64,000 nucleotides of DNA from Saprospiraceae bacterium (GCA_016717265.1 JADKFX010000001.1:2554501-2618500), one strand, 5' to 3'; numbered from the stretch's first letter, positions 33,437 to 41,816 are shown. Notes: generated by a model from the sequence alone, not told the origin. Numbers and translations are program-made.

Positions 33437-33464
33437 AATTACTTACTATAAATTATGGGAAAAA
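33437..33464 (+). other. dif-like half-site, right boundary of element A (candidate)
   Basis: Shares TATAAATTATGGGA (33447-33460) with the left site 4152-4165: the whole centre and most of the XerC-side arm. The other arm (TAATTACTTAC) is diverged. Located just after the last element gene and before the RelE operon. Confidence 0.5.
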
Positions 33465-33497
33465 CTTATACAAAAAATAAATGAAGTAATTGGGTTT

Positions 33498-33713
33498 TTA
33501 ATTTCTGGCCATCTGAATTTCCTTGATAAAATCATTGTAACCAACACCCATTGTCTGTATGTTGCTGTTTACCATTCGGCTGTTTATGTATTTAAAATGA
33601 CTTTGAAATGTAATTGGTCTTTTCAAAGTTTTATCCGGGTAGTTCCAACATTCGTGGCCACCGTTATATCTAATGAAAACTAATCCATCATTGCGATATC
33701 TAGAAAAAAGCAT
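33498..33713 (-). CDS. Hypothetical protein, third gene of RelE operon
   Basis: 71 residues (MLFSRYRNDGLVFIRYNGG start). Aromatic- and Asn-rich; no motif recognised. It lies 8 bp after the RelE-type gene on the same strand. Confidence 0.5.
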   Translation of the reverse strand: MLFSRYRNDGLVFIRYNGGHECWNYPDKTLKRPITFQSHFKYINSRMVNSNIQTMGVGYNDFIKEIQMARN

Positions 33714-33721
33714 AATTATAA

Positions 33722-34006
33722 TTAGTACGTTTTACTTTTTCTTCTTTCAATATACAATAGCGTAAATATTTTTGAATCCTCTGAGATCAAGAAAAATACC
33801 CTCCAATTACCGAACTTGTATCTGTAGGTTTTATCTTTCAATTTACCAGACTGAATAAATTCAATGTCGCAATTATGTGTATTCGGATTCTCTAACTTTT
33901 TCAGATACTCTTCAATGCTATCATGATATTGCTTATCGACATTTTTACTGAGCGACTTAGTAAAGTATGCAGTCTTGCCGACTTCGATTGGCTCCGGAAA
34001 ACTCAA
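33722..34006 (-). CDS. RelE/ParE-type toxin
   Basis: 94 residues. The core TYRYKFGNWRVFFLISEDSKIFTLLYIERRKS is the RelE/ParE fold signature (R-x-G-x-(W/Y)-R). No typical antitoxin with an N-terminal AbrB, HTH or RHH domain is adjacent; the upstream gene is a membrane protein, an unusual partner. Lies just outside the putative attachment half-site. Confidence 0.7.
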   Translation of the reverse strand: MSFPEPIEVGKTAYFTKSLSKNVDKQYHDSIEEYLKKLENPNTHNCDIEFIQSGKLKDKTYRYKFGNWRVFFLISEDSKIFTLLYIERRKSKTY

Positions 34007-34025
34007 GGGGATATTAGCTTAGATT

Positions 34026-34463
34026 TTATGACTTTACTTCTGCAATGGCTTCATTCAATTCATCAATCAAAGAATTGTCTAAAATAATATCCACCATCTC
34101 AAGAACTAATCTGGATTTATTATGAAGCTTTTCAATCAGTTTTTTTAATTTTTGGGGAACATGTGCGGATTCATTTGCAAATTCATGTAAGTTGGCAAAA
34201 CGTTCATTTAAATTTTCCAGTTTGGGATAGATTGATTTAAGTTCATCATCAGATAATACAGGAATGGAATTATTGATATCTTCTAAATACGCCAAAGCGT
34301 TTTGGTATGCTCTTGAAAGTTTAAAATTTAAAAATGGCATTAAAAGAAAGGATAATGGAAAAGTATCTAAAATGATAAATGCCAAATTGATTGTCTTATT
34401 GCTTTTTTGAACCGATGACAATAAATCGCTTTGGTGATCCTGCTGAACGGAAACTGAATTCAT
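34026..34463 (-). CDS. Helical protein with one membrane segment, RelE partner
   Basis: 145 residues; hydrophobic segment about 28-48, then long helices rich in Glu/Asn/Leu. First gene of the three-gene minus-strand operon; a good -7 box lies 24 bp upstream (34487-34494). By position it could be the antitoxin or immunity protein, but the sequence does not resemble a known antitoxin. Confidence 0.5.
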   Translation of the reverse strand: MNSVSVQQDHQSDLLSSVQKSNKTINLAFIILDTFPLSFLLMPFLNFKLSRAYQNALAYLEDINNSIPVLSDDELKSIYPKLENLNERFANLHEFANESAHVPQKLKKLIEKLHNKSRLVLEMVDIILDNSLIDELNEAIAEVKS

Positions 34464-34486
34464 TTTTTGACTATTTGACTGAATTA

Positions 34487-34494
34487 CAAAGATA
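34487..34494 (-). promoter_or_regulatory. -7 element TATCTTTG for the RelE operon
   Basis: CAAAGATA on the plus strand, an exact TAnnTTTG on the minus strand, 24 bp before the 34463 start. The rest of the 34464-34840 gap holds no gene; it includes an imperfect repeat at 34742. Confidence 0.6.
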
Positions 34495-34741
34495 AAACAA
34501 ATAATATTGGTTAGTTAATAAGGTAATAAACTAAAATTAAGCGATTATTTAACGATTTTCCAAAATGAGCACCAAAAAATGGTTTTTACTTCATTAGGAA
34601 GTACAAATCAAATCCTTATGAGTAAAAATAATCCATTATTTACCGAAGTTTTAACGGTAATTATACAAGATATCTGCATATAAGCTTCATTCATCCCTTA
34701 TTATCTTACTTTGATCCAGACATCAAAATTATATCACAAGA

Positions 34742-34795
34742 AATTTAACATGTATTTATTTCGTGCCAGAATTCATCCAGCAGCATCTTTTAGTA
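34742..34795. repeat. Imperfect repeat, left flank of the cytolysin gene
   Basis: AATTTAACATG, about 20 bp, then ATCCAGCAGCATCTTTTAGTA. The same order recurs at 37070-37117 (AATTTAACAAG, then ATCCAGCAGCATCTTCTATTA). On the minus strand both could be the decayed 3' end of a gene reading (L/I)xDAAG. Confidence 0.45.
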
Positions 34796-34840
34796 CATCG
34801 AAAATTGACTTAAAAGAATCGAATGAACTCAACAAATAAA

Positions 34841-36637
34841 TTAGGGAACATATTTATAAATGTCTCTAACTTTAATAATTTTATATAAAACTTCCATATT
34901 ACAATTACTACCTGGATCACTACTTACAGAAATGCGTAGTCTTTGATTATATTTATTTTTAAACTCGCTGTAAGGAATAATAACATCAAAACCTTGATTT
35001 AAGCTATAACCACCAATTGGATCCCAATCTCCTAATAAACCATTAATTGAAAATCCATCAGAATTATTATCATCATACAATATTTTTTTTGAATTATCGA
35101 TCCTAATTTCTGGGTACCCTTCATTGTTAGCATTTGATTCATTACCAGTAAAATATAGACGATGATCTTTAATGTTTAAGATTTGTCCGTTACCAATATC
35201 ATCTAATTTACCCTGATCGGAATCATTGCGTATCCAAGCATTGTCTCCATCTACATTAATTTCTCCAAAAACATCTGCAAGATGATCATCAGTTATTCCC
35301 CAATCACAATCATTTAGAACTTTTATACCCTCGATTTTTACATAAGCTTCATCACCAATATCTACCGCACTATTTGGCAATGGTGTGCATTCCTTTAAAT
35401 TGTACTTAGTAGTTTCTACAAACTTCGCATTTGTTCCATTTACTAAATTTGAGAATTGGTAAAATATAGGTTGTAAAGTAAGAATATCAGTTTCTCGATT
35501 AAAGTAATCAAGAATTTTTCCAGACCTTAATACTTCAACAACATCATCCAATCGACCTCCTAACCCTGTAGCATTTATACTTGAATTTTTTAAAAGTGCA
35601 GCATATTTATAGTCAGAACTCCCACTAAAACCCATATACGATGCTGAAACTGCAGCAATAATGCTATCAGCAGAAGTATTTGATACAACATTAAAAATAA
35701 GTATTCTGCCGTAACTAATATTAGAAATATAAACGGGCAAATTTGTATTACTTATAGTTCCTGAATTGAGTTGATCATTTAAGTCTAACATGGTAAACTC
35801 ATGACTGAACCATCTTGCTGGTGATGCCGGTGGAACAATAAAAACAGAAAATGCCCTTTGAACGATATAAAAAGTGGCTGAGTTCTGAGTGCTTGATTTC
35901 GCAATAGAAAGATTTCCTTTTGCTTCGGCTCCCATATAGTTAATAGAAAACCCTAAATTAAAAAGTGATTCTTCTAATTTTTCAGTCTTTGCTCCATAGA
36001 AATATATATTATTTGCGTACGGTATATTTTTATTTTTAGCATCTAACAAAAGTTCAGCAATTGCAATTTTTACCGAAGTTCCGTCTGGATTTTCTATATA
36101 CTTCGCTATTGTTTGGCTAGGTATGTCTAAAGCGATCATCAACGGCGCACGTTTTCTAATTGGAACTTCTGCTAAAGATCCTAATCCGCCTTCAATACCG
36201 TTTCCTTGAAGTAATGCACCTGGCCATAGTTTACCAACATCAGGATTCATTGTCACAATTTTATCAGGTGATTTACGTACATCAAGCGCTGTTGTAGTAC
36301 AATTCAATTTTAATTGACCGCTTTTAGTATTTTGATTATTAAGTGTATCAAGACTTGACGTACTGCTTAAAGTGACTTTTTTTTCAGTTAAATCATGTGT
36401 ACTGATCCAAGATGGTAATTTCCAAAAGTAATTATTTATTTTGACAGAATTATCTGTATTTGGATATAAACTATCTTGTTTTGCCTTCCAATCATTATAA
36501 TCTTTCAAATCTTTAACGCTAATTACAGGTTTTTTCCACACTACAGTTAATTTTTTTAATCCATTTAAGGGTTGACTACTAACGAAATTACTAAATAAAA
36601 TAAAAGAAAGTAAATGAATTAGAATTGAGAATTTCAT
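34841..36637 (-). CDS. Cholesterol-dependent-cytolysin-like secreted pore-former
   Basis: 598 residues from the ATG at 36637. Signal peptide about 1-22. Thiol-activated cytolysin family: LWPGALLQGNGIEGG corresponds to the YPGAL block; FYIVQRAFSVFIVPPA then DLNDQLNSGTIS...VYISNISYGRILIFNVVS corresponds to KQIFYTVS...FNDLKQKGVS...MVSNVAYGR; YKYAALLKNSSINATGLGG to YKDIYENSSFTAVVLGG. The tryptophan undecapeptide of domain 4 is absent; instead a 150-residue Asp/Asn-rich domain follows. This matches CDC-like proteins known from Bacteroidota. Expected to bind and perforate target membranes, in predation or competition. Receptor unknown. Confidence 0.85.
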   Translation of the reverse strand: MKFSILIHLLSFILFSNFVSSQPLNGLKKLTVVWKKPVISVKDLKDYNDWKAKQDSLYPNTDNSVKINNYFWKLPSWISTHDLTEKKVTLSSTSSLDTLNNQNTKSGQLKLNCTTTALDVRKSPDKIVTMNPDVGKLWPGALLQGNGIEGGLGSLAEVPIRKRAPLMIALDIPSQTIAKYIENPDGTSVKIAIAELLLDAKNKNIPYANNIYFYGAKTEKLEESLFNLGFSINYMGAEAKGNLSIAKSSTQNSATFYIVQRAFSVFIVPPASPARWFSHEFTMLDLNDQLNSGTISNTNLPVYISNISYGRILIFNVVSNTSADSIIAAVSASYMGFSGSSDYKYAALLKNSSINATGLGGRLDDVVEVLRSGKILDYFNRETDILTLQPIFYQFSNLVNGTNAKFVETTKYNLKECTPLPNSAVDIGDEAYVKIEGIKVLNDCDWGITDDHLADVFGEINVDGDNAWIRNDSDQGKLDDIGNGQILNIKDHRLYFTGNESNANNEGYPEIRIDNSKKILYDDNNSDGFSINGLLGDWDPIGGYSLNQGFDVIIPYSEFKNKYNQRLRISVSSDPGSNCNMEVLYKIIKVRDIYKYVP

Positions 36638-36977
36638 AATAATGGATTTTATTGAAGTGAACATTAAATTGCCTTCTTTGAAACGAATATTTATAACAGT
36701 ATACTGCCCATACTAAAAAGTAAACAGGTTAATAAATATAAATTCATTTCATTCTCCCCTATCTAAAATCAAATTTAATAACTTTTCAATTAAGTCTCGA
36801 ATAAAATTAAATAGTGAATACTTTAAAAATAGTAAATATCGGTTTTCCAATAAATTATTCTATTTCGAATATTATATGATTAATAAAAAATAGACTAACG
36901 TTAGAATTTTGCTTTCTTTATAAAGGTCTATAAACTAATTAATTATGAATTAAACATTCGATTATTTAGCTACTATA

Positions 36978-37001
36978 ACGGTTAATCTAAAGGTTAACCG
37001 T
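36978..37001. repeat. 8-bp inverted repeat ACGGTTAA/TTAACCGT
   Basis: ACGGTTAA (36978-36985) and TTAACCGT (36994-37001), 8-base spacer, in the gene-poor 36665-37289 stretch. The rest of that stretch shows only the gene remnant at 37002-37146 and a weak hairpin at 37237-37270 below the 37290 gene. Confidence 0.5.
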
Positions 37002-37146
37002 CTAAAAGATTACGCCAAGCTTCAGTTCCATACTTCTTTCCTGAATTAATCGATTTTGTACCCATGAATTTAACAAGAGTTTAGCTGCCTTTGGATTTAA
37101 TCCAGCAGCATCTTCTATTAACTTTGAATATCTGTTTCCATACAAA
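37002..37146 (-). pseudogene. 3' remnant of an unidentified gene
   Basis: Open minus-strand frame without a start: NRYSKLIEDAAGLNPKAAKL, then LLNSWVQNRLIQ, ending at TAG 37002. The style recalls the C-terminus of phage primase or RepA proteins, but this is only an impression. A shorter, more decayed copy may be at 34742-34815. It also contains the right member of the repeat that flanks the cytolysin gene. Confidence 0.4.
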
Positions 37147-37289
37147 CAGAAATTAGGGTGTTACAAGCTTCCGGTTCTCAGCCTGGGGCTTTTTTGTTGT
37201 AATTCAATCAGTCCTATTCTAAGGAGAATCATGACTAAAAACCCTCTTGAATTAATCACGCGGTTTTTTATGAGCAAACAGATTTTTAA

Positions 37290-37775
37290 TTAATCGATTT
37301 TTTGAATCATTATTTGCGCGAATATATCCCGCGTGTTAGGGATTTTGGAGGGTAAACCAAAGGCATTTGCTCCACCGGTATTATTATGTATCCAATGGTC
37401 TAAACTTAATGCAAGATTAAGATTTGTATTATCTATAACAATGGTCCCTAAAATAAAAGACCTTGTTACAATACCTAAACTTAATTCATCATTAGGAATT
37501 GCGGAAGAAAATTCTGAAGTTCCTAAGATTTTAATTAACTTAGGACTTCTAGCCTCTCGAAGACATAATTTATGTTCACCAGTTTTATAAGCGGGCGCAG
37601 ATCCAGATATTAGATAGCTTCCTTGGAAAGGGAAAACTAAATTAAACCCTTGTAACCTAACGAATGGATTTACAGGTGGGATTCCTAAAAAAGTCAAATG
37701 ACGTTGAGTCCAGCTATTATCAACTGGATTAATATTTGGTTGAGTTTGTTCAACAAAAATAAGAATTTCTACCAT
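37290..37775 (-). CDS. Beta-rich hypothetical protein near the cytolysin
   Basis: 161 residues, no signal peptide, beta-rich with short strands (GFNLVFPFQGSYLISGSAP, FILGTIVIDNTNLNLALSLDHW). No recognised family. Fold style resembles a sugar-binding or jelly-roll domain. It follows the cytolysin locus on the same strand but is separated from it by the remnant region. Confidence 0.55.
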   Translation of the reverse strand: MVEILIFVEQTQPNINPVDNSWTQRHLTFLGIPPVNPFVRLQGFNLVFPFQGSYLISGSAPAYKTGEHKLCLREARSPKLIKILGTSEFSSAIPNDELSLGIVTRSFILGTIVIDNTNLNLALSLDHWIHNNTGGANAFGLPSKIPNTRDIFAQIMIQKID

Positions 37776-37991
37776 GGCAATAATTTAATTTGTGAAGTTA
37801 AATTTTTTAATCGTGTAAATGTACAATATTCAATTGATAGTTTGCTTTAATAAAAAACAGTATTATTCCTGTTTTTTATTTCAATTTTAAATTGTATTAG
37901 GACATTTTTTGAAACTTTCGAAATTCACGATTGAATTGTAAAAAGTTTCTGAAAACCTGTGTTCCTGTGAATCTTTTTGGATGGAAGAAAA

Positions 37992-38231
37992 GTTTTTGAG
38001 AGCTTACTCAATAACTTATACTCTTTTCTCAAAAACTATTTTATTTCTCCCAAAAACTTTTCAGTGGTTTTCCGAATCAAAAATTTGAAAATCAATCCGG
38101 AATATTTAAAGCACAGAAGTGTTTCCCAAAAACTCAGGAAGTACCCGGCTGATTAGGAATGAACCGTTTCCCTGTGAATTTACGAAAAACGGTCACTCAG
38201 AAACTCTCCCAATTTCATTTGAGTTTTTGGG
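37992..38231. repeat. Decayed GTTTTTGGG repeat array (copy B)
   Basis: Exact CCCAAAAAC/GTTTTTGGG at 38049, 38125 and 38223, degenerate members at 37992, 38028 and 38207. It lies beside the 38316 exonuclease paralogue, as the main array lies beside the 23294 gene. A CCTGATC/GATCAGG hairpin follows near 38269-38294. The 37776-38315 gap holds no gene. Confidence 0.6.
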
Positions 38232-38315
38232 TGGACAATAAAAAAGATTGAAAAAAAATTCGATGATTCCTGATCCTCCTTTCAGTAGATCAGGGTCAAT
38301 CTGAATCCGAAAGGA

Positions 38316-38810
38316 TTAGATAAGCCTGCAGGTCATTATCTGTTCGTCAGTGAGATTAAATCTATCAGCAATGATACGGAAGAGCTTTAAGAGATGGACT
38401 ACATCCTCCTGATTGTAAATGATTACTTGTTTTCGCTTTTCCAGATTGAACCAGTCGCGCCAGATGGAAAACACACTGGTCTTGTATTTGCGCTTATTGC
38501 GGATGATGGAATAAAGTTCTTCTATGTAAGACAAGCGGTAACTTGGAAGTCCAGGTAAAGTCTTGCGGAATAACTTCAATGCATTGATGCAGATGTAATC
38601 TTCGCGAAGATCTATTTCAAAATATTTTTCCAGATAAGCAATATCAGGTCCGTATACAATGATGTAATCTACTCCTTCCAGGAGTTGCATAAAACCTTTT
38701 TTGGAAAGCTTGGAGTCGTAAAGTGAACCTACAAGTCCATCAGAATAGACATATCCGATTAAAAAGATATTCTGATCAAAGGTCCAATCACAGTCTAAGT
38801 AAAGAGTCAG
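38316..38810 (-). CDS. DEDDy exonuclease-like paralogue with CTG/ATA start
   Basis: 164 residues, same length as the 23294 product and clearly homologous (LYLDCDW, IVYGPDIAYLEKYF, YNQEDVVHLLKLF). The Glu of motif I is Asp here. The frame reaches its full length only from a CTG at 38810, where the other copy has ATG; an internal ATG gives 124 residues without motif I. Either a non-canonical start or a start-codon loss, so possibly dead. Confidence 0.6.
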   Translation of the reverse strand: MTLYLDCDWTFDQNIFLIGYVYSDGLVGSLYDSKLSKKGFMQLLEGVDYIIVYGPDIAYLEKYFEIDLREDYICINALKLFRKTLPGLPSYRLSYIEELYSIIRNKRKYKTSVFSIWRDWFNLEKRKQVIIYNQEDVVHLLKLFRIIADRFNLTDEQIMTCRLI

Positions 38811-38907
38811 TATTTGGTAGTTAAGTGATAGGGAAGATTAATAATAAATAATTTTCTATATTTGAAGAAGATTAGAATAATTATTTATCACTTAATAATC
38901 TTTTAAA

Positions 38908-39690
38908 ATGGTCATTAGATCCGATATGTATGTTTGTGTTCAAGGCAGCCTAAATACCCGGGCAATAAAACAAAATTCTGGAACCGCAAATGAATTAAAG
39001 CAAAATTCTGGAACTGGAAATGATATAAATCAAAATTTGGGATCTGGAAATGATATAAATAAAGCTCAACCTCAAGATGTTTTAAATGATGTAGTAGAAG
39101 ATCCCCTTTCCTATGGCGATATTTCAACATCTAATGTCATTTATCATAATGACCTTCCAGCTTCTGTAAAAGAATATAGAAACTATAAATATATATCTGA
39201 GTATAGTGGAAAAACTCATTACTATTATTCATTTGATAATACAAGAGCTTTATTGGAGTTTAAATCTCTTGGCATTTCGTTAATTTTATCAATCTTCAGT
39301 TTTTACTTATATTATGTGGCAACTAAACTTTATCGAGAGTATTTCGACAAAGAAAAAAAAGAAGAGATATGGAATTATGGATTTTATATTTTATCACTTC
39401 TTATAGTTATTATATGGGTTGGTATTATTATTAAATCAAAAGATTTAATTCCTGATTTTATTTTAAATGAAATCATTAATTATCCAAATCAATTTGTATT
39501 AGGTTTAGTTATTTCTAGTCTATTGCTATTCGGAATTGGAATATTTAGATTCATTGTTGTAGCATTCATTCAACATGCGGAAGATCAAATTCGTCTTGTA
39601 AAAGATATAAGGTTTTCATTTGTTGGTTTAATGTTTGGTCTGTTGAGCATATTAGCTGATTTAATTGCCCTTTGGTCAATATTTAGATAA
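38908..39690 (+). CDS. Membrane protein with QNSGTxND repeats, cargo
   Basis: 260 residues on the plus strand. N-terminal tandem repeats (residues about 21-52) of the type QNSGTANEL/QNSGTGNDI/QNLGSGNDI, then membrane helices near 117-135, 152-172, 193-215 and 234-255. The repeat style is like short amyloid-like (NxGxxNxxxQ) signalling motifs, but only loosely. Lies in a segment replacing two element genes. Confidence 0.6.
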   Translation: MVIRSDMYVCVQGSLNTRAIKQNSGTANELKQNSGTGNDINQNLGSGNDINKAQPQDVLNDVVEDPLSYGDISTSNVIYHNDLPASVKEYRNYKYISEYSGKTHYYYSFDNTRALLEFKSLGISLILSIFSFYLYYVATKLYREYFDKEKKEEIWNYGFYILSLLIVIIWVGIIIKSKDLIPDFILNEIINYPNQFVLGLVISSLLLFGIGIFRFIVVAFIQHAEDQIRLVKDIRFSFVGLMFGLLSILADLIALWSIFR

Positions 39691-39704
39691 AATGCATTTA
39701 ATTA

Positions 39705-40225
39705 TTACACCCTCCCCTCATCCTCAAAAAAATAAAAACTCTTATCATCAGCAATGATGATGTGATCAAGCAACTTGATATTAAGTGGTTTGAGAGCTTC
39801 TTATAATATTTTGGTAAGATCAATATCTTGCGATGAAGGCTACAAACCACCGCTGGGATGGTTGTGGCATAGGATCATGCCCGTGGCCAAAATCAAAATT
39901 GCTTTTTGCAAAATGAATTGTGTATCGACTACTGTTGATGAAATTCCACACAATGAAATTAGATCATAACCAATGATGAAATTTGCTCGGTTGAGATAAA
40001 GCACAACAAAGAATTCCCGGCGGTCTAATTCGGATTGTGGAACAATTTTTAAAAGTTTTTCGTAACAATCGTTGCTGGATGCTATTTTTTTGAGTTTTGA
40101 TTTTGGTTTGTTGTATTTGTAGATCAGATCGACATTGGAATGTTGGAATTCCTTTGCTTTTGCAAGTAGTTCTTTTCGTTCTGCTTGGGATTGAGTGGTA
40201 GTGAATGATAAATTGAGATCCCTAC
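39705..40225 (-). pseudogene. RadC pseudogene (copy B)
   Basis: Minus-strand frame recognisable as RadC: REFFVVLYLNRANFIIGYDLI, then ILCHNHPSGGL, stop, SSQDIDLTKIL, stop, and LNIKLLDHIIIADD. Two in-frame stops after the metal motif break it; the last His-x-His-Pro-Ser is intact but the downstream Asp is lost. Homologous to 28457. At its 5' side the frame changes into the 40124 ORF. Confidence 0.8.
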
Positions 40226-40369
40226 TCCATTGATCATATCGTAAAGGAGTTTTTCTTTGCGCTCTGGATATTTTCCGAATTGTGCTTTACTGGATTTGTT
40301 GAGAAGCAGATAAGCGAATATTAGGATAGCCGCTGCTTCAAAGATGTAATTCTCTTTTTGTTTTCCCAT
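40124..40369 (-). CDS. Small membrane ORF fused out of frame to the radC remnant
   Basis: 81-residue ORF; a hydrophobic N-terminal helix (about 9-23, EAAAILIFAYLLLN) and basic rest. Its end overlaps the RadC pseudogene in another frame, so it may be part of the same decayed gene or a chimeric relic. Little confidence that it is made. Confidence 0.3.
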   Translation of the reverse strand: MGKQKENYIFEAAAILIFAYLLLNKSSKAQFGKYPERKEKLLYDMINGVGISIYHSLPLNPKQNEKNYLQKQRNSNIPMSI

Positions 40370-40380
40370 AGTGAAAGGTG

Positions 40381-40676
40381 TTAAGTGATAGACTTATGAA
40401 TGATCATTTCTCCGAACTCGTACTTGCGGATTAAAAGGCATGGATCTGTTTCCATTATTTTTTTTTCTTCCGTGCTTCTGCGTATTTGCGTGCATTATTT
40501 GTACAAGCCTGAATAGTTTTGATTAGCTCAGAATCTTTGCCGTATATATCATCAGGCTCAGCTCCATTTGCAATGACTTCAATGAGTAATGTTTTAAAAT
40601 TGTAATAGTCGTCATGCAGTTTGCTACTATGTAGTTGCATGTATTGGAATGGTCCGATCTGTTCTTCATGGATCAT
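40381..40676 (-). pseudogene. 24748-family gene split by an A9 run
   Basis: Homologous to the 24748-25047 protein, but a run of nine A (40458-40466 on the plus strand as T) shifts the frame: the first part ends RKKKK-stop at 40455, and the following frame continues METDPCLLIRKYEFGEMII. One added base restores a full-length protein aligned with the other copy. Sequencing error, slippage-dependent expression or decay are the options. Confidence 0.65.
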
Positions 40677-41056
40677 GCTTTGCTCAATGATATTGCAGTA
40701 TCGTTTTCCGGAATTTCTCTAAATTGAAATTTTACCTTACGCCGGAGATGTGTGTAGAAGTTAGAGATAAAAATATCACGCAGATTTGCTTTATGACTAA
40801 AACTCAAATGCTCAAGCCATAGATATAAATTCAGTTCAGTGATGCAAAGTGTTTTTTCAGAGTACGATTCGGAAAAATGAAAATCAATTTCACGGGCTCT
40901 AAGATCCAGGCTAGGATGCTTACCAAGATATCTGAGTTCTTCAATTTCATCCAGATCGAGGGATTTGCAGACTGATAGTATATCAATCCAAATCACATTG
41001 TTGAGAAACATGTAGTGTATCCAATTTTTCCTGAATATGAATGACTTTGGTTTCAT
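40673..41056 (-). CDS. Antirepressor-like paralogue (copy B)
   Basis: 127 residues, aligned along its length with the 25044 product (MKPKSFIFRKNWIHYMFLNNVIWIDILSVCKSLDL; LCITELNLYLWLEHL). Overlaps the 40676 start by four bases, as in the other copy. The frame is intact, so it may still be active as a regulator. Confidence 0.55.
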   Translation of the reverse strand: MKPKSFIFRKNWIHYMFLNNVIWIDILSVCKSLDLDEIEELRYLGKHPSLDLRAREIDFHFSESYSEKTLCITELNLYLWLEHLSFSHKANLRDIFISNFYTHLRRKVKFQFREIPENDTAISLSKA

Positions 41057-41208
41057 ACTGCAGAAAGATTTGAAATAAGCTAGGGCCGGGCGACCCTGAC
41101 TTTTACTCTGCGAAAACTAAAAATTACGACCTTGTAAAAAAAGCAGCACCTGAGCACATCAGACCATGAGCTGTTGTCTGGAAAACCGACTGAGTTGCGA
41201 ATGCGGTT

Positions 41209-41340
41209 TTAATTTACTTTTTTTGCTTGGGAATTCAAAAAATCCCGGACGGATGAATACAGGTCAGTATGGTCAAATGCAGACAGATCCCGCCCGGTGG
41301 TTCTATTGATCACCTTAAAAATCTCATGTTGGTTTTGCAT
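41209..41340 (-). CDS. 43-residue conserved small protein
   Basis: ATG at 41340, TAA at 41209. Homologous to the first 38 residues of the 25434-25703 product: QHEIF(N/K)VINRT, GRDLSA, DLYSSVR(E/D)FL. Differences between copies are mostly third-base or conservative, which supports a translated small protein. Located in the same order relative to the antirepressor-like gene in both elements. Confidence 0.55.
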   Translation of the reverse strand: MQNQHEIFKVINRTTGRDLSAFDHTDLYSSVRDFLNSQAKKVN

Positions 41341-41511
41341 CTGACTAATAAATACAGTGCAAAAATGTAATTAATATTACCAAACATTAAAGGTTATAAA
41401 TTGCTTAAAATGTAATCAATAGGCAAATAAATGTAATTTGAGTCGATCAAGTGCTTGAACGATTAGCTTTTTCTAAATCACTTATAAAGATAGGGAGTGA
41501 TTTAATTGACC

Positions 41512-41658
41512 TTACAAATGATACCCTTGAAATGTAAAATCCTTGCTACTTGCAGCCAGGACAAAGAGTTCATGAAGATCAAGACCTATATCTTCAAGGT
41601 CATGATTATCTTTAAACTCTGATACAATTTCATCAAAGGAAAGATTGGATTTATTCAT
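41512..41658 (-). pseudogene. Truncated copy of the 25817 gene
   Basis: The first 42 residues match the 25817-26041 product almost exactly, then a deletion shifts the frame and a stop follows after FQGYHL. The upstream flank (41659-41700) is also nearly identical to 26042-26085, while other parts of the copies differ more, suggesting recent gene conversion or recombination. Confidence 0.7.
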
Positions 41659-41816
41659 GGTTATTAATTTACAGGGTATAGTGTCGGTATTAGGGAGTTT
41701 AAAGATAAGAATTGATGAGGTTTTTAGAAAGGAAATTGAGCAAAGTATAAAACTTTAACTAAAATTATGTCAGGATTGATTTAGTTGCTAATTTTGGAAA
41801 TGCAAATACGAAATAT

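Noticed and set aside
39775..39969. Plus-strand ORF over the RadC remnant
   Set aside because: It is the antisense of recognisable RadC sequence.
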